Shown here in pieces: positions 22,291 through 34,599 of a DNA stretch of 64,000 nt. Position 1 is the stretch's first letter. Every line of letters begins with the position of its first letter. The notes under the pieces are model-generated. The model was not told the origin of the DNA, did no database searches, and saw only the letters and a program-made list of their open reading frames with translations. This stretch comes from Paraspadella gotoi (lineage: Eukaryota; Chaetognatha): assembly GCA_051294375.1 (NCBI GenBank), contig CM119264.1:31066135-31130134 (forward strand), written 5' to 3'. The position numbers and the translations under genes were made by a program.

Positions 22291-22619
22291 CACCTCTAAA
22301 AAATAACGCAACGAAATGAAAGGAAAAACAATATTTTGATGTTATAATTTTTAAACGGTTAGCAATTGGGTTAAGGGTGGAGGGTGGTTAGGGATTAGGG
22401 GTGGTTAGTAGAGTGATGTGGTTAAGATTAGGGGAGATTTCGAAATAAAATTTGTAATAAAAAGTTTTTGGCTAAATTTTACTTTCGCCGACCGCGGTTT
22501 TGGCGGCTTTTGAAAAATTATTTAAAAATATATATTTTTAAACAAATATTACTTAATTACCCTAATCCTAAACCTTTTTAACCATACCCATGTTATTGGC
22601 GAGTCTATGCTAGGACTTT

Positions 22620-22700
22620 CGCACGCGTGTACGTGAAGGGATTGAACCCGGAAATCAAGGTTGGTAAGCGACTGACGAGCTAAGTTAGCATATACTATAC
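22620..22700 (-). repeat. tRNA-derived SINE head
   Basis: On the minus strand TTAGCTCGTCAGTCGC (D-arm/A box) is followed by TTTCCGGGTTCAATCCC (T-arm/B box) at tRNA-like spacing. The acceptor stem does not close, so this is a SINE or tRNA pseudogene. Confidence 0.5.
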
Positions 22701-22828
22701 TATACTATATGATATAGTCATGGGAATTTAGAACAACTGAACAACTGAATATTTATGAATTTAAGAATTTGGAAAATATGGAAAGTTGTAATTTCGAAGA
22801 GAAAAAATCGTTTTACTCCCGAGTCTAA

Positions 22829-22990
22829 CATTGATAGGGAAGCCAGGTACTCTGGGAATGATGTCATTATCTTGTAAGAGTGATGGAGGCCTTAAACCAT
22901 CAAAGCCTGTCCAAAGTCAGGGGAAAGATAGCTTATTTATTAAATGAATGGATAATTTTTATATTGGTTGTACCAATTACATTTAAAACT
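22829..22990 (+). repeat. Dispersed short element family, copy 2
   Basis: Starts ttgatagggaagccaggtac and ends ttaaatgaatggataattttt plus ttggttgtacc, as in the intronic copy at 7.3 kb but without the internal triplication. Confidence 0.7.
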
Positions 22991-23365
22991 AATTTTAACC
23001 AAAAAAAAGCAAAGAACAAAATTCGACGTGAATGAGTTAAAATTTTAAAACGAGAATTTTTAAATGTTCTCTCTCGCCGACGATCATTGACTTCGATCAA
23101 CAAAAAAAACAAACAAAAAAAAAACAAATAACTATTTTTAAAGTTTTTCTTTTCTCTCTTACCATTTAATCATTAACCAAAGGAACGCTATTCGTATTCG
23201 CTATAGTTATGGTGATATATTAAGTAATACTAATCGCTATACTAAACGTTATACGTAATCGTGAACTTCCAACTAAAATCTTGAGTGCATCTTTTCTCCA
23301 GTTGACTCTTTTTTGCATCAGCGACACAAATCCTTTGATGCTGCAATTCTTACCGAGAAAACCAT

Positions 23366-23469
<104 letters not shown>

Positions 23470-23639
23470 ATATGTTAACACACTTTCTTCTCTCCATCCT
23501 AGTCAATATCTAAGATTTTCACTCTCTCTCGCTCTCTATCCCACCCCGCCAACCTCTCTCTCTCTATCTTTGGCTCCGGAACCTCGCGCGTATATCTTCC
23601 GTCCGCCTTTCGCCTTTCGCTTCCACGGCCAGGGAATGA

Positions 23640-23760
23640 GTTTGGTCTGACCCTGGGACCAAAATTAGGTGAGCCAATCAGGGACGCTTCTCTCCTCTCG
23701 TTTCGACCAATCAGCGTTCGAGATTCGCCTGACGTCACTGAGCTCGGCGCGTAACTGGGT
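23640..23760 (+). promoter_or_regulatory. CCAAT x2 plus CRE promoter-like cluster
   Basis: Two gCCAATcag/aCCAATcag boxes (about 23674 and 23708) and a perfect palindromic TGACGTCA (about 23730) lie within 65 bases of GC-rich DNA. Pyrimidine-rich, leader-like sequence follows. NF-Y and CREB/ATF sites with this spacing are typical of TATA-less promoters. No first coding exon could be tied to it. Confidence 0.55.
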
Positions 23761-23955
23761 CAAGCATATTTGAGGTTACTGGGTTGCGTTTTCATAAAAA
23801 AAAGGGAGTCCTCTCGCTCTCTATATATCTCTTCTTCTCTCTCTCCATCTCTAGATTTTATTTCATTTTATGATAATTTTATTTAAAAAAATAAAAATAA
23901 AGAATATTGGTTTGAACTTCGGGGGGGGAAACCGAGTAACGAGTTGATGACACGA

Positions 23956-23990
<35 letters not shown>

Positions 23991-24141
23991 TCTTTTCTCC
24001 GGTTTTTCTCTTCTTTTTTTCCCAGTAACGCACTCGGCCCGTCGTCGTCGTCATCGTCGTCGTCGTCTGTTTCAGTGTCATTGTCGTCTTCGTCCTGGCA
24101 GTGGTTGTTGTTGTTGTCATCTCTCTCTTCTCTCTCATCTC

Positions 24142-24207
<66 letters not shown>

Positions 24208-24269
24208 CTCGATCTCTCTCGAACTCATCTTGTAATCTGGGGTAAAGATCGTTGACCGAGCATCTCTCA

Positions 24270-24330
<61 letters not shown>

Positions 24331-24420
24331 TCTCTTTTTTTTTTCCGATTTAAGTTTAACGCCCTAAATTGTCTGTCGGTCGTTTCGGGCAAAGACCTGG
24401 GCTGAGTCGTCGTGGTCGTC

Positions 24421-24421
24421 G

Positions 24422-24467
<46 letters not shown>
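24421..24467 (+). repeat. (TCA)n trinucleotide repeat
   Basis: About 15 units in a GTC/TCA-rich stretch. Adjacent segments (24120-24330) are imperfect CT repeats. No gene is visible from 23.77 to 24.95 kb. Confidence 0.95.
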
Positions 24468-24468
<1 letters not shown>

Positions 24469-24949
24469 TCAGTTATCGTTTTGCATCGACGATTTAACAA
24501 AGAAATAAACTAAAACCGAAATAAATTTAAAAAAATACTTGTTTAAGTGCGATTCTTCTTTTTCCCCCCGAAGATTTAAACCAGTTGTGTTCGTAACTTT
24601 TTGATTTTTCGAAGAAAAAAAATGTATTACTCATCGAACTAATGATGTAATAAAAGAAAATACCCTTTTTTGGCACTTAATTTTTGATAAGTTTTATGAA
24701 TTATTTTACACAACCTGAACAGAGCTAATTATTCCTAACCTAATCACTAACTTAATCCATTACTAATCTCTAAGTAATCCCTAACTAATCTCTATACAAA
24801 TATTATTTAAAAACGATCTTGATGTTGAATGTAATGTAATGTAAGGCCATCTTAAACTCTAAATTTCAAAATGTGTTTTTAGATAAATCTTGAATTTAAT
24901 AGTAATCGCTAATTCTAATAACTACACTTTTTTTCTCTTTCTCTCTCTC

Positions 24950-25076
<127 letters not shown>

Positions 25077-25357
25077 TCCTTCACCCTTGTTAAATAGTTC
25101 AAATGACGAATACCCCGGTTATTTCAGGTTATTAACGGAAAATTGCCCCCCGGTTAATAAGCTAATGACAACGGGTTTTCGGGATTTTCTCGGGTTAATG
25201 GGTTAATTTCATGAATTTGAAAAAAGGTTAAAGACCCCGATAAAACTGGCAAGCTTGTTGTCATTTGTACAAGATTGTTAAATTGGGTTAATTGATTGGT
25301 TTCTATTGATTTTAATTTGTGCTTTTTACTCTTTAATTCGAGATTGACAATTTCTAC

Positions 25358-25358
<1 letters not shown>

Positions 25359-25389
<31 letters not shown>

Positions 25390-25564
25390 NNNNNNNNNNN
25401 NNNNNNNNNNNNNNNNNNNNNNNNNNNNNNNNNNNNNNNNNNNNNNNNNNNNNNNNNNNNNNNNNNNNNNNNNNNNNNNNNNNNNNNNNNNNNNNNNNNN
25501 NNNNNNNNNNNNNNNNNNNNNNNNNNNNNNNNNNNNNNNNNNNNNNNNNNNNNNNNNNNNNNNN
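25359..25564. other. (CT)n run into an assembly gap of 175 N
   Basis: CT repeats from 25359 enter N bases 25390-25564, suggesting the assembly broke in the microsatellite. Confidence 0.95.
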
Positions 25565-25712
25565 TTTTCTTCTTCCTCTTTCGTGTATTTGAACTCAAGG
25601 TGTTTCTCTATTTTTTTCTTTCCACCGAAATTTTGTTCGATTTTTATCAAATTCGTTTTAAATGTGGAATAAAGTTGAGGCCCGGCGTTTAAGAAAGGTT
25701 TAACTCTCTCTC

Positions 25713-25755
<43 letters not shown>

Positions 25756-26346
25756 TTTAATTCCCAGTCTCCTCTCTTTATGATAATGGATTTTTTCATC
25801 GCATTTTCTCATTTTCCTTTTTTTTCCTTTTTCTTCTTCCTTTGTTTGTCCCAATTTTTTCCTCTGTTTCTTTTTTCCCACTTTTTTATTTCCTTTTTCC
25901 TCCTCTTCCTCCTCCTCCTCCTCTTCTTCTGCCTCGTCCTCCTCCTCCTTCTCTTCATCTCTCCCTCTTTCCTTCCTTCCTTCTTCACGATTCTCTCAAC
26001 GATTCCTCACTTTTATCCTTCTCAACCTTTCTTTATTTTACTTTCTATCCTCTTCTTTTCTTTTTTAGCGACTTTTCTTTCCGGCTTCAGCTTCATTTCT
26101 TTTCTCAGAAATCGAACCCACATCGTCGTCTTCTTCTTCGTCGTCTTCTTGTTCGTCGTCGTTCTCATCGTCGTCTTAAAAACTGACCAATGTTAACCCT
26201 TACTTTTAATTTAATCTCTTATTTCCCCTCAACCCTTAACTTTCCTTCCTCACCCTTGGAATCACCTCACCTCATCGGCTCATTAACTCGAATCTCACGC
26301 AATTCAAGAAAAAAAGAAAAGGAAAAAGAGAATCGATATTTTATTC

Positions 26347-26377
<31 letters not shown>

Positions 26378-26570
26378 CTCCTCTCTCTCTCTCTCTTTCT
26401 CTTATGGTTGAACTTTCTGGATAGAAAAGACAAGAAGAAAGAAATATTTTTTTCTTTATTCTTTTTTCCACCTCTTCCAATCTATACTGTATTTGGTTTC
26501 CTTCCTACTGCTTACTCTCTCTCTCCTCTCCTCTCTCTCCTCTCTCTACCTACTCTTTTCTCCTCAATCT
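25565..26570. repeat. Pyrimidine-rich low-complexity DNA
   Basis: Long T/C tracts and CT repeats (25704-25760, 26345-26400). The large plus-strand frames of Phe/Leu/Ser are low-complexity artefacts. Confidence 0.7.
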
Positions 26571-26578
26571 CGGCATAG

Positions 26579-26721
26579 GCTTTGTCGAATCTAAAACCAA
26601 AGAGAAAAATCGACCGAAATCGGACGCACGCTGTTATGTCAGTACGGATTCCTCATATACCAGCGGAATCCAAACCCGACAGGCGAGTGAGGTCAAGTCG
26701 CGAGAGTCACACTCCGGATGA
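26579..26721 (+). CDS. Possible terminal coding exon, unidentified
   Basis: A long pyrimidine tract ends in acceptor ctcggcatag (26577-26578). From there one frame is open for 46 codons to TGA at 26719-26721, with mixed composition (FVESKTKEKNRPKS, then YVSTDSSYTSGIQTRQASEV) unlike the low-complexity surroundings. No family was recognised. No upstream partner exon was found, so it may be chance. Confidence 0.25.
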
Positions 26722-26943
26722 AATCAACACAAAGAACTTCCACTATTGAGCCCAACCCCCGTTAAAGATCGTAATGATATCACCTCTGTGGAACGACCAA
26801 TAGAGTAAAGAAAGACAGGGGGGGCTTTTCAGTTGTCTCGCCGGGGCGAAACAAAAAGAGAAAAAAGCCGTACCCCATCGACGAGACAGGTAACACTGTC
26901 GGGTAATTCTAAAATTCCTAGGGCTCTAATAAATACTACTGAC

Positions 26944-27081
26944 CATATTTTCTGTATCGAGTTCAATCTGCCTGTAAATCTCCTCACCCAACGCCTGTTC
27001 TTTGGCTTGTAAAATATTTGCCGCTCTCCTCGCGAGTAACATTCCACCTTCTAGTGTCTTCATGTTTTTGAGAAGTCGCAT
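26944..27081 (-). CDS. Possible first coding exon on the minus strand, unidentified
   Basis: Read on the minus strand, the first ATG after an in-frame stop (27081) opens a 46-codon frame (MRLLKNMKTLEGGMLLARRA, ..., EEIYRQIELDTENM). It is followed by donor GTCAGT at 26943; without splicing a stop comes five codons later. The peptide is helical and charged, with natural amino-acid composition. No domain was recognised and no second exon was found at lower coordinates. Confidence 0.3.
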
Positions 27082-27749
27082 GCTACCTCTGTCTCTTTTT
27101 CTACTTACTTAAATGCGTAGAGTGTGGAAGCTGTGTCCATACGCTATTAGTATTGTCGCCATCTACCACCAAATCGACGATTCGACACACTACAGATCAA
27201 TCGTGGCGCACAGTCGACGCGCCTATCGACACAGCCTCTCTGCGAGCAGATGCACTCGCCACGCAGGCATGGAGCTTCGAACCCACGCCTCAGCCGACAG
27301 AGACCCTTAATGGTCCTACACTAAATTGCTCTTCTCGCATGGTAATTGTACTTTCTTGAATAGAAAAGACATAGAAGGAATAAGAAGAATTATTTTTTCT
27401 ATTTATTTCTCTTTTTCAAAGCGCCCCATTCTTCTCTTTTGTTTCTCTCGCTCTCCTCTTCTCCTCTCTCTCTCGTCTCATCTCTCTTTCTTCTTTGGTT
27501 GGACTTCTGTAATCAGAAAAAAAAGACAAGAAGATGAAAGAAAATATTTCTTTTCTTTTATTACTTTTTTTCCACCTTCTTCTCTGTTTGTTTTCTCTCC
27601 TCTCTCTCCTCTCTCCTCCTCTCTCTCTCTCTCATCGTCGCTCTCCTTCTCTCTCTCTCTCTCTCTCCGTCTTCTCTCCACTCTTCCTCCACACACACAC
27701 TCCATCTTCTTATCAACAACCAACAGATACTAAACTAACCCCTTTTAAA

Positions 27750-29149
27750 ATCAGACAAATTTCTCGACTTCTATCCATTTTTTGAGGTTTTAAGAGTAGG
27801 AAAGGTCATTCAGTCATAAACAATACCCGTAATCATGATGTGTGTAGTAGCTAATTATCATCGAGAAAATTACTCTTATTAACAATAGTCATCTAGTTAA
27901 TCACATAAGAAATAGAATCGTTCTTATTTATTTTTGTCTCATTCTGTTTTCAATAATTTTTGTATATTTAAAATATGCAGGTCGTCTGAGTCAAAATTAA
28001 CAAAATTGTATAATAAATGGCTGTAGGCACATGTTTACGAAGATTTCGTTTTCCAATCTGTTAAGTTGTTAAAAAATTCTAGGTAAGACAAGTTTTAAAA
28101 ACACGGTTCTATGTCTGGATTAGTTTTAGGAACGGGTGGGAGGAAATTAAACATTATTAATCTCGTTACATCTGTTTCGGGTTTTCCAGTCATTGAACAA
28201 AATCTTCAGCTATAAAGTAGATTGGTTAAAGAGAGAAATTCAAGCTCACATGAAATCTACACTTGAATTTGAAAAGAGCTTTGCAGCCTAAACGACCTGG
28301 CAATAATATGAATTAAAAATCTTGAATTTAGCAATCACCTTAAAAACACATTGTAAAAAATTGTAATAGAGAGACATTTTGAAAATAAACTGTACGTTCA
28401 TCCATTAGAAAAGGACATTCAGCGCGTTGTGTTAACAGTATTTAAAAAACGTCTTCATTTTCAAGGATACAAGTTGAAACTTAAAAAATGTCTCCTACTT
28501 ATTACCCATTTTTCTTAAGTTCAGTAATAAGAATGCATAAACAAGAATATCAGATGGATTGGCCTTTTATTCGTTTTGACCTGCAACTTCTTTCAAGATA
28601 GCGTTTCTCTTTGTATTTTATAATTATAATTAAACCCGATCATACAATAGAATGCGCCACGTCACTCAAACTAGTATCCGAATTCTCACCGCTGCCGTCT
28701 GATCTCGCGCACGGCGCCTGGTGAAATGCATCAAATGCTTAAAGTGAATACCAATTTTCGGAATCGCCAGGGAACTCAGCTCTTCCGAATTTGTACCCAA
28801 TGTTTTTAGCCTTATTTTGGAAGTTGAGATAGAATGACCCTTTTTCTTAACATTATTATTTCAGTTTTTATTTAATATAAAATTTTAAAAAAGCGATTGT
28901 GAAATATGGTTTACACTTTTTTTAATGTTTTTCGGGAATTGTTCACTTTTATAGTCATTCAAAAACAGACAAACACAAATTAATTTCTTAGTTATACTTT
29001 TCTGTTTCTTTCTTCTTTTTCTTAAACATCATCTATACATTTTTTGACTTTCCTCTCTTCTCTTCTTCTCTCACCATCTTTTCCTCTTTCACTTCTTTTC
29101 TCTTCCTCCTCTTCTTCCTCGTCCAGTCATCCTCTTTTCCTTCTCCTCC

Positions 29150-29181
<32 letters not shown>

Positions 29182-30700
29182 CTTCTCTGACCCAGATACG
29201 TTTCACCCTCTCTCCGCCGACGTACAATTTTGCCTCTCTCCTCATTGTAGCTTCTTTTCCTGTCTCGTCTCGATCTCTGCTGGCTCTCTCCGATCTCCCT
29301 CTTCTTCTCTCTCTCTCTTCTCTCTGCTCTCTCTCTCTCCTCCTCCTCTCTCTCTCTCTCTTCTCATCCTCTCTCGCTCTCTCTCGATCTTTTGCTCTAT
29401 CGGTCTCTCGCTCTCTCTGGTTGCTCCAGAATCTCAGACTTCTATTTATCTTTTTCCTTCTCTGAGAAAAAAAATTTTAAAAAAGCCAAAAAAAAAAGAT
29501 TTTTCCTAAAAACAAAGAAAACTAAAAAAAAACGACATTTGTAAAAAAAATCCAAATTGATTAGAAGTTTGTAGGACGATCTTTATAATTGTTATAACCA
29601 CTAAGCATCGCAGGAATTTTTAACTAAAATGGTTTATCTTCGCCGGCAAAAAATTAATCGTTATTTAATTTATTAATAATTGTATTTTTGATGCTTCATA
29701 CAAGTGTATATTTCAAGGGGTAACTTTCACGAGACAAGGTGCAAATACATGTAGATCAGATCATTAAATACATCTCTGCTTACTAACAAAAAACCTGCTT
29801 TTATATTTTAATATCTATATTACTTGATTTGATTAGTTAAGGTTAATCGTAGGTTTATTATTGACTGACAAAAACGAATTTTTGTTTTAATGAATAGAAA
29901 GAAAAAAAAGAAGAAAGGATCTTAAAGTCCAGACAAAACTTAACCGTCAACATTTTTTTTTACTTCAGACGAAATCGAATTCGATCAAATTTTTTTTCTC
30001 TTTTTTTTGTTTTAGAAAAAAGAAAATCTATGATTTTTAATCTTTTTTTTTCTTCAGATTTTCCGCTCGGGATTTTTTAAGTCTTTCCGTTTTTTTAAAA
30101 ACTTCTCGCGATATTTAAAATATAAAAAAAAAGAGAATAAAGGAAATAAAAACTATTAATTCGATTCTCAAATGAAATATTTTTTTAAAAAATTTTGTTT
30201 CGCGGAATAAAAATAATAAAAATAAAAAATAAAAATAAAAATAATAAAAAGTAGATTTTAACCCCAAAATCTTCATCATCAGGAAAAAAACACTTATGAA
30301 CGAAAAATAATAAAAAAACTTATAAAATCAAAAAATTGATATAAAATTAAAGAAACGCGGAATTAAGAATCTTCGTCGCTCAACTGAACAAAAAAATAGC
30401 ATAAAATCCTAAACTCAACTTTTCTTTTCTTCTTCCAATTTTTGTTCTTATTTTCTCTCGTATGAAAACAATTACAAAACACAAATGAAACTCACAAAAA
30501 AAAAACCTCATCCACTCGTAAAACTGTTTTGTTTCCCTTCGTTTGATGTTTCTCCCCCAAAAATCGCCGACCGAAAATATTGAATAAAAACACGAAACAA
30601 GTGAATAATTTAAAATAATTAAAACGCGAAAAAACGTATTAAATTAACAAAAAAAGACAAAAACATTGTTAATAACTAAACAGAATCGATAAAAAACACA
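27750..30700. other. AT-rich and pyrimidine-rich intergenic DNA
   Basis: No credible exon. 29040-29420 is CT/CTC-rich with a purine-rich minus-strand frame that is a composition artefact. 29460-30680 is A/T-homopolymer-rich. Confidence 0.5.
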
Positions 30701-30784
30701 CTCAAAACAAATACAAACAAAAGACGTTGCCCTCGGTTGCCATGGAGACTCGATATTGTTTTCCTCGATCGAGACTCAACGGAA

Positions 30785-30912
30785 ACGACGTCACGGATCC
30801 AACGTGATTGGCGCCTGATTGGCTTATTTGATTGGCGCCTGATTGGCTTATTTGATTGGCGCCTGATTGACTTATTTGATTGGCGCCTGATTGGCTTATT
30901 TGATTGGCCGCC
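30785..30912 (+). promoter_or_regulatory. 24-bp tandem array of reverse CCAAT boxes with CRE-like site
   Basis: Four to five copies of the unit gattggcgcctgattggctt (plus attt) place about ten ATTGG motifs (reverse CCAAT) within 110 bases. A CRE-like GACGTCAC lies just upstream at about 30787. The array sits about 450 bases before the GC-rich open frame at 31.25 kb and could be the promoter of the Slingshot locus. That link is inferred from position and motifs only. Confidence 0.5.
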
Positions 30913-31245
30913 CGTTACCACTTGACAATTCTGTTGACCATTCTTTCACAAAAGAAAAAAGAAGAGAAAAAGCATAAATATCATTACAATAATTAAATAT
31001 CATTCTCGGTGTTATAAACACATTTGTTTCCCCCCCAAAAAAAATTTTCCCAGTCTTCCGGCCTATCGACCTCAATTATTATTTGGCAAATTAATTAATA
31101 AAACAAAAAAAAAACAAAGCTTGGAAAAAAAAAGAAGAAGAAAAAAACTCGCACCACGTTTCGCTCGTGTCACGTTTCTCTTCTGCCACGTTTCTCTCGT
31201 GTCACGATCTCTCTCCCGTTTCCCCAATTCGTCTTCATTTTATAA

Positions 31246-32401
31246 ATCTTTTCCCCAACAAACAAGTCACGCGTCGCCATAGCAACCAACGGTGGCATCC
31301 GATTTCCCTTCGGGAAAACTCATTCGCCTCTTTCCCCGTCCCGTCGCGTTGGCGTCCCTTGGTCCGAATCTGCTCCGGGGTCCAGAACTTTTCCCGGAAC
31401 TCTATCTCCTCACAGAACTGTTCCCGGAACTCTAAATCCTCACAGAACTGTTCCCGGAACTCTATCTCCTCACAGAACTGTTCCCGGAACTCTATCTCCT
31501 CACAGAACTGTTCCCGGAACTGTTCCCCTGAACGCTCATTGTAAAACTGTCTCCGCAACTGTCCCCGCTTCCTGCCCCGGTTCCTCGGTCCCGGGAACGA
31601 TCCCCGACCGGATCCCCAGGACCCCGACCGTCCCCAGATCCGCCCTCGCTGCCCCTCCATCCTCCGCCCGTGCCTTCCCGGCTTCTTTTGCCCCCGCCGC
31701 TCCTCGCCGTCCGATTCCGCCCGGCGCTTTGATTCGCTCCGTTCAGATTCCGGCTGCGGCGGTGAAGAGTCTCTCCGCCGCAGACGCCGCCTCGCCGCTG
31801 CGAATCGCGTCGGCAGCGTCGACAGCCGGAGCGGCGAAGCAGCTGCCGTCCTCGGGCTGCGGCGGAGACACCATCTCCCTCCCTCGAGTCTTCCTTCATT
31901 CGCTTTTGCGGCAGCAGAGATTGAAGCAACAGCGGTTGCTGCAGAGAGGATCTTTGCAGCAACAGCAACAACAACAGCAGATACAGCAGGGGACTACGTC
32001 TCGACAGCAAAGGACTCTGGAGAACAGAGATTCGTCATTGCGACAACCCGGGGGCGGGTCGTTGCAGCAAAGGGCGCAGCATCGAGTGGATTCGCAACAA
32101 TTGGAATCTGCTCCTCCTCCTCATCGCGTTGCCATGACGACCGTGACTTCAGCTCCTCCTCCTCTTCCTCCTCCCCTTCTTCTTCAGACGAATCCCTCCG
32201 TCTCTTCCTCATCTCTTCCTCTTCGTCTTCCTCCGCCACCAGAGTCGCCCTCATCGCCGCCGCCGTCGAATCAGCAACAGCAACAGCAGCCACGCCCACC
32301 TTTACCTCCGCCGACGTCGCCGCGTCTTAGCGGCGGGGTTGGCATGGCGCTTGCTTCGCCGGAAATATCGGCGCCGATTAATCGCGTCTCCCTTAGATCC
32401 G
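31246..32401 (+). CDS. Candidate first Slingshot exon, Pro/Gln/Ser-rich, GC-rich
   Basis: One frame stays open for 385 codons after a stop at 31243-31245 and ends at a good donor (G|GTAAGT, 32402). There is no ATG in this frame before 32134, so either translation starts there or the exon continues an upstream exon. It encodes 10-residue repeats, a Gln run (31954-31980) and poly-Pro/Ser segments. Phase 1 at the donor fits the acceptor at 35101. Low complexity makes the coding call moderate. Confidence 0.5.
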
Positions 32402-32973
32402 GTAAGTTCCGGCGGTTTTGACCTCTTTTTGATTGGTTTGAGTGATTGATTGGGCTGATTGGTTTTTCGCTGGAGTGATAGTATTTACCGTTTAAACTGA
32501 TTGATTGGGCTGATTCCGTGATTGGCCTGACTGATTGGCTGGACCTACTGGGGACAGGGGATTTAAAGTTATTTCGTGCTCACTGCTCTGCGATGGTGTT
32601 CAGTGGTCAAAATCTCCAGGTGCATCTATTTCACTCAGTTTATTGGTTCCTACATACATCAAAGTCCGTTCGTCCGTCCGTACTTACTCCCAGTTTCACT
32701 TTTTCTTCCGTTCGTACAAAAGTAGAAAAAAAAAAGAAAACTTTTTCGCTCTTATGATAAGACTTATCTTTTAAAAAAAATATATATAAAAAAATAAATA
32801 AATAAATAAATAAAAATCGTCGACCTCAAAATATAAACCGGGAAAAGAAAAACAGAAAAAAAAAAATTTATTAATAAAAAAAAAGTTTTTTTTATAAAAG
32901 TTATTGATCTTTTTTACTTTTTCCGACTTTCAACTTTTCCCCCCGAAAGTTAAACGATCTTTAGATTCATTCC

Positions 32974-33009
<36 letters not shown>

Positions 33010-33113
33010 TCTCCCTCTCTCACTGTCTCGTCTGAGGAGAACGTGAACTCTGTATTTAGGTCACATGACTTTAGAACTTGCCGAGAGAGGAATACAAGAC
33101 GAGAGAGAGAGAA

Positions 33114-33155
<42 letters not shown>

Positions 33156-34538
33156 AGAGAAGAGAGAGAAGAGTATATATATATAGAGGAACGAGAGAGA
33201 GTTCGCGTCACTTATTTTTTCCAAGTTTTTTATTTTACTTAAAATTCGAATAAAAAATAAAAAAAATGAAAAAATGAAAAAAAAACGAGATTTGTACTCG
33301 AGACTTGAAATGAAGGAGGAAGAGGAGGAGGAAGCGGAGGAGAAGGAGGAAGAGGAGGAACGAGGAGGAGGAGGAAGCGGAGGAGGAGGAGGGAAGGAGG
33401 AGGAGGAAGCGGAGGAGAAGACGTTTAAGTGTAAATTAAAACTGTACTCGTTTTTTTTTTTCGTTAGAACCCGAATGCACGAATCAGTGTCGGTTTGTCG
33501 GTTGTCGGTTGTCGCTTGTCCGTTGTCGGTTGTCCGTTGTCGTTGTCGGTTGTCCGTTGTCGGTTGTCGCGTTGTCGTTGTCCGTTGTCGGTTGTCGGTT
33601 TGTGCGTTTGTCGGTGTCGGTTGTTCGGTTGTCGTTGTCGGTTGTCCGTTGTCGGTTTGTTTCCGTTGTCGGTTGTCGGTTGTCCGTTGTCGTTGTCGGT
33701 TGTCGGTTGTCGGTTTGTCGGTTGTCGGTTGTCGGTTGTCGGTTTCCAGTGTCGGTCATAAAAACGGAAGGAAAAAAGAAAAGAAATGGAAAGGAAAATA
33801 TGATTAGGGTTCTCTTTGCCAAAAGCCACCCATTTTTTTTTTAATTTTTAAAATTATTTTTAATCTTAATATAAAATTTTAATTTGTTACTATACTCATA
33901 ACCCGATACTTAGCCCTAATAAACTAACTTTAAAGCTTGATCTTAAACAAAACATTAACCTTAATTCTTAATTGATAATAATTAACCATAACCTCTAACC
34001 TTAAACTGTAATCCTTTACCTTTATCGTTAATGGGGCATTCTGAGAAAATAAGGCCGATGAAATGGGGCATTCTGGAGAAAATAAGGCCCCAAAGTTTGA
34101 ACCTCAAATCTTCAAACTATCAATCAATCAATCAATCAATCCGTTCATCCAAACCACCATCCTTTGATTTAACCGTCCGTCCGTCCGTCCATCCATTTTC
34201 AAATCTCTCTTCCATCGTCTCGTTCGTTTCTTTGACATGAAGAACATTGTTTTAATTAACTCAATGTATTTTTTCTTTTTTTTTTATACAAGGGATGAGT
34301 TTTAGTTTGTTTTTTAAATCGTCGTCGTAGTCGTCGTCGTCGTCGTCGTCGTTCAAATCGAGTAAAACTCAGACGTTCGCGTCATAGACAAGAGATAAAA
34401 CTTAAAAAAAAAAAATAATAAAACATTACTTTGTGGTCCTTGGGGTCCTCCGCCTCCTCCTCATCCTCCTCCTCCTCCTCTTCCTCTTCCTCTACTCAAC
34501 ATTCCATCAAAGAGGGTTAAAGACTTATAAGGTAAAAA

Positions 34539-34599
<61 letters not shown>

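Noticed and set aside
27113-27359. Plus-strand frames of 65-68 codons and a B-box-like TTCGAACCC
   Set aside because: The two overlapping frames lack splice support, and no A box stands at the right distance for a tRNA gene.
33274-33829. Frames of 88-177 codons with Cys-Arg-Leu-Ser-Val repeats
   Set aside because: The TTGTCGG unit has no stop in any frame, so all six frames are open; the same occurs at 42622-43072.
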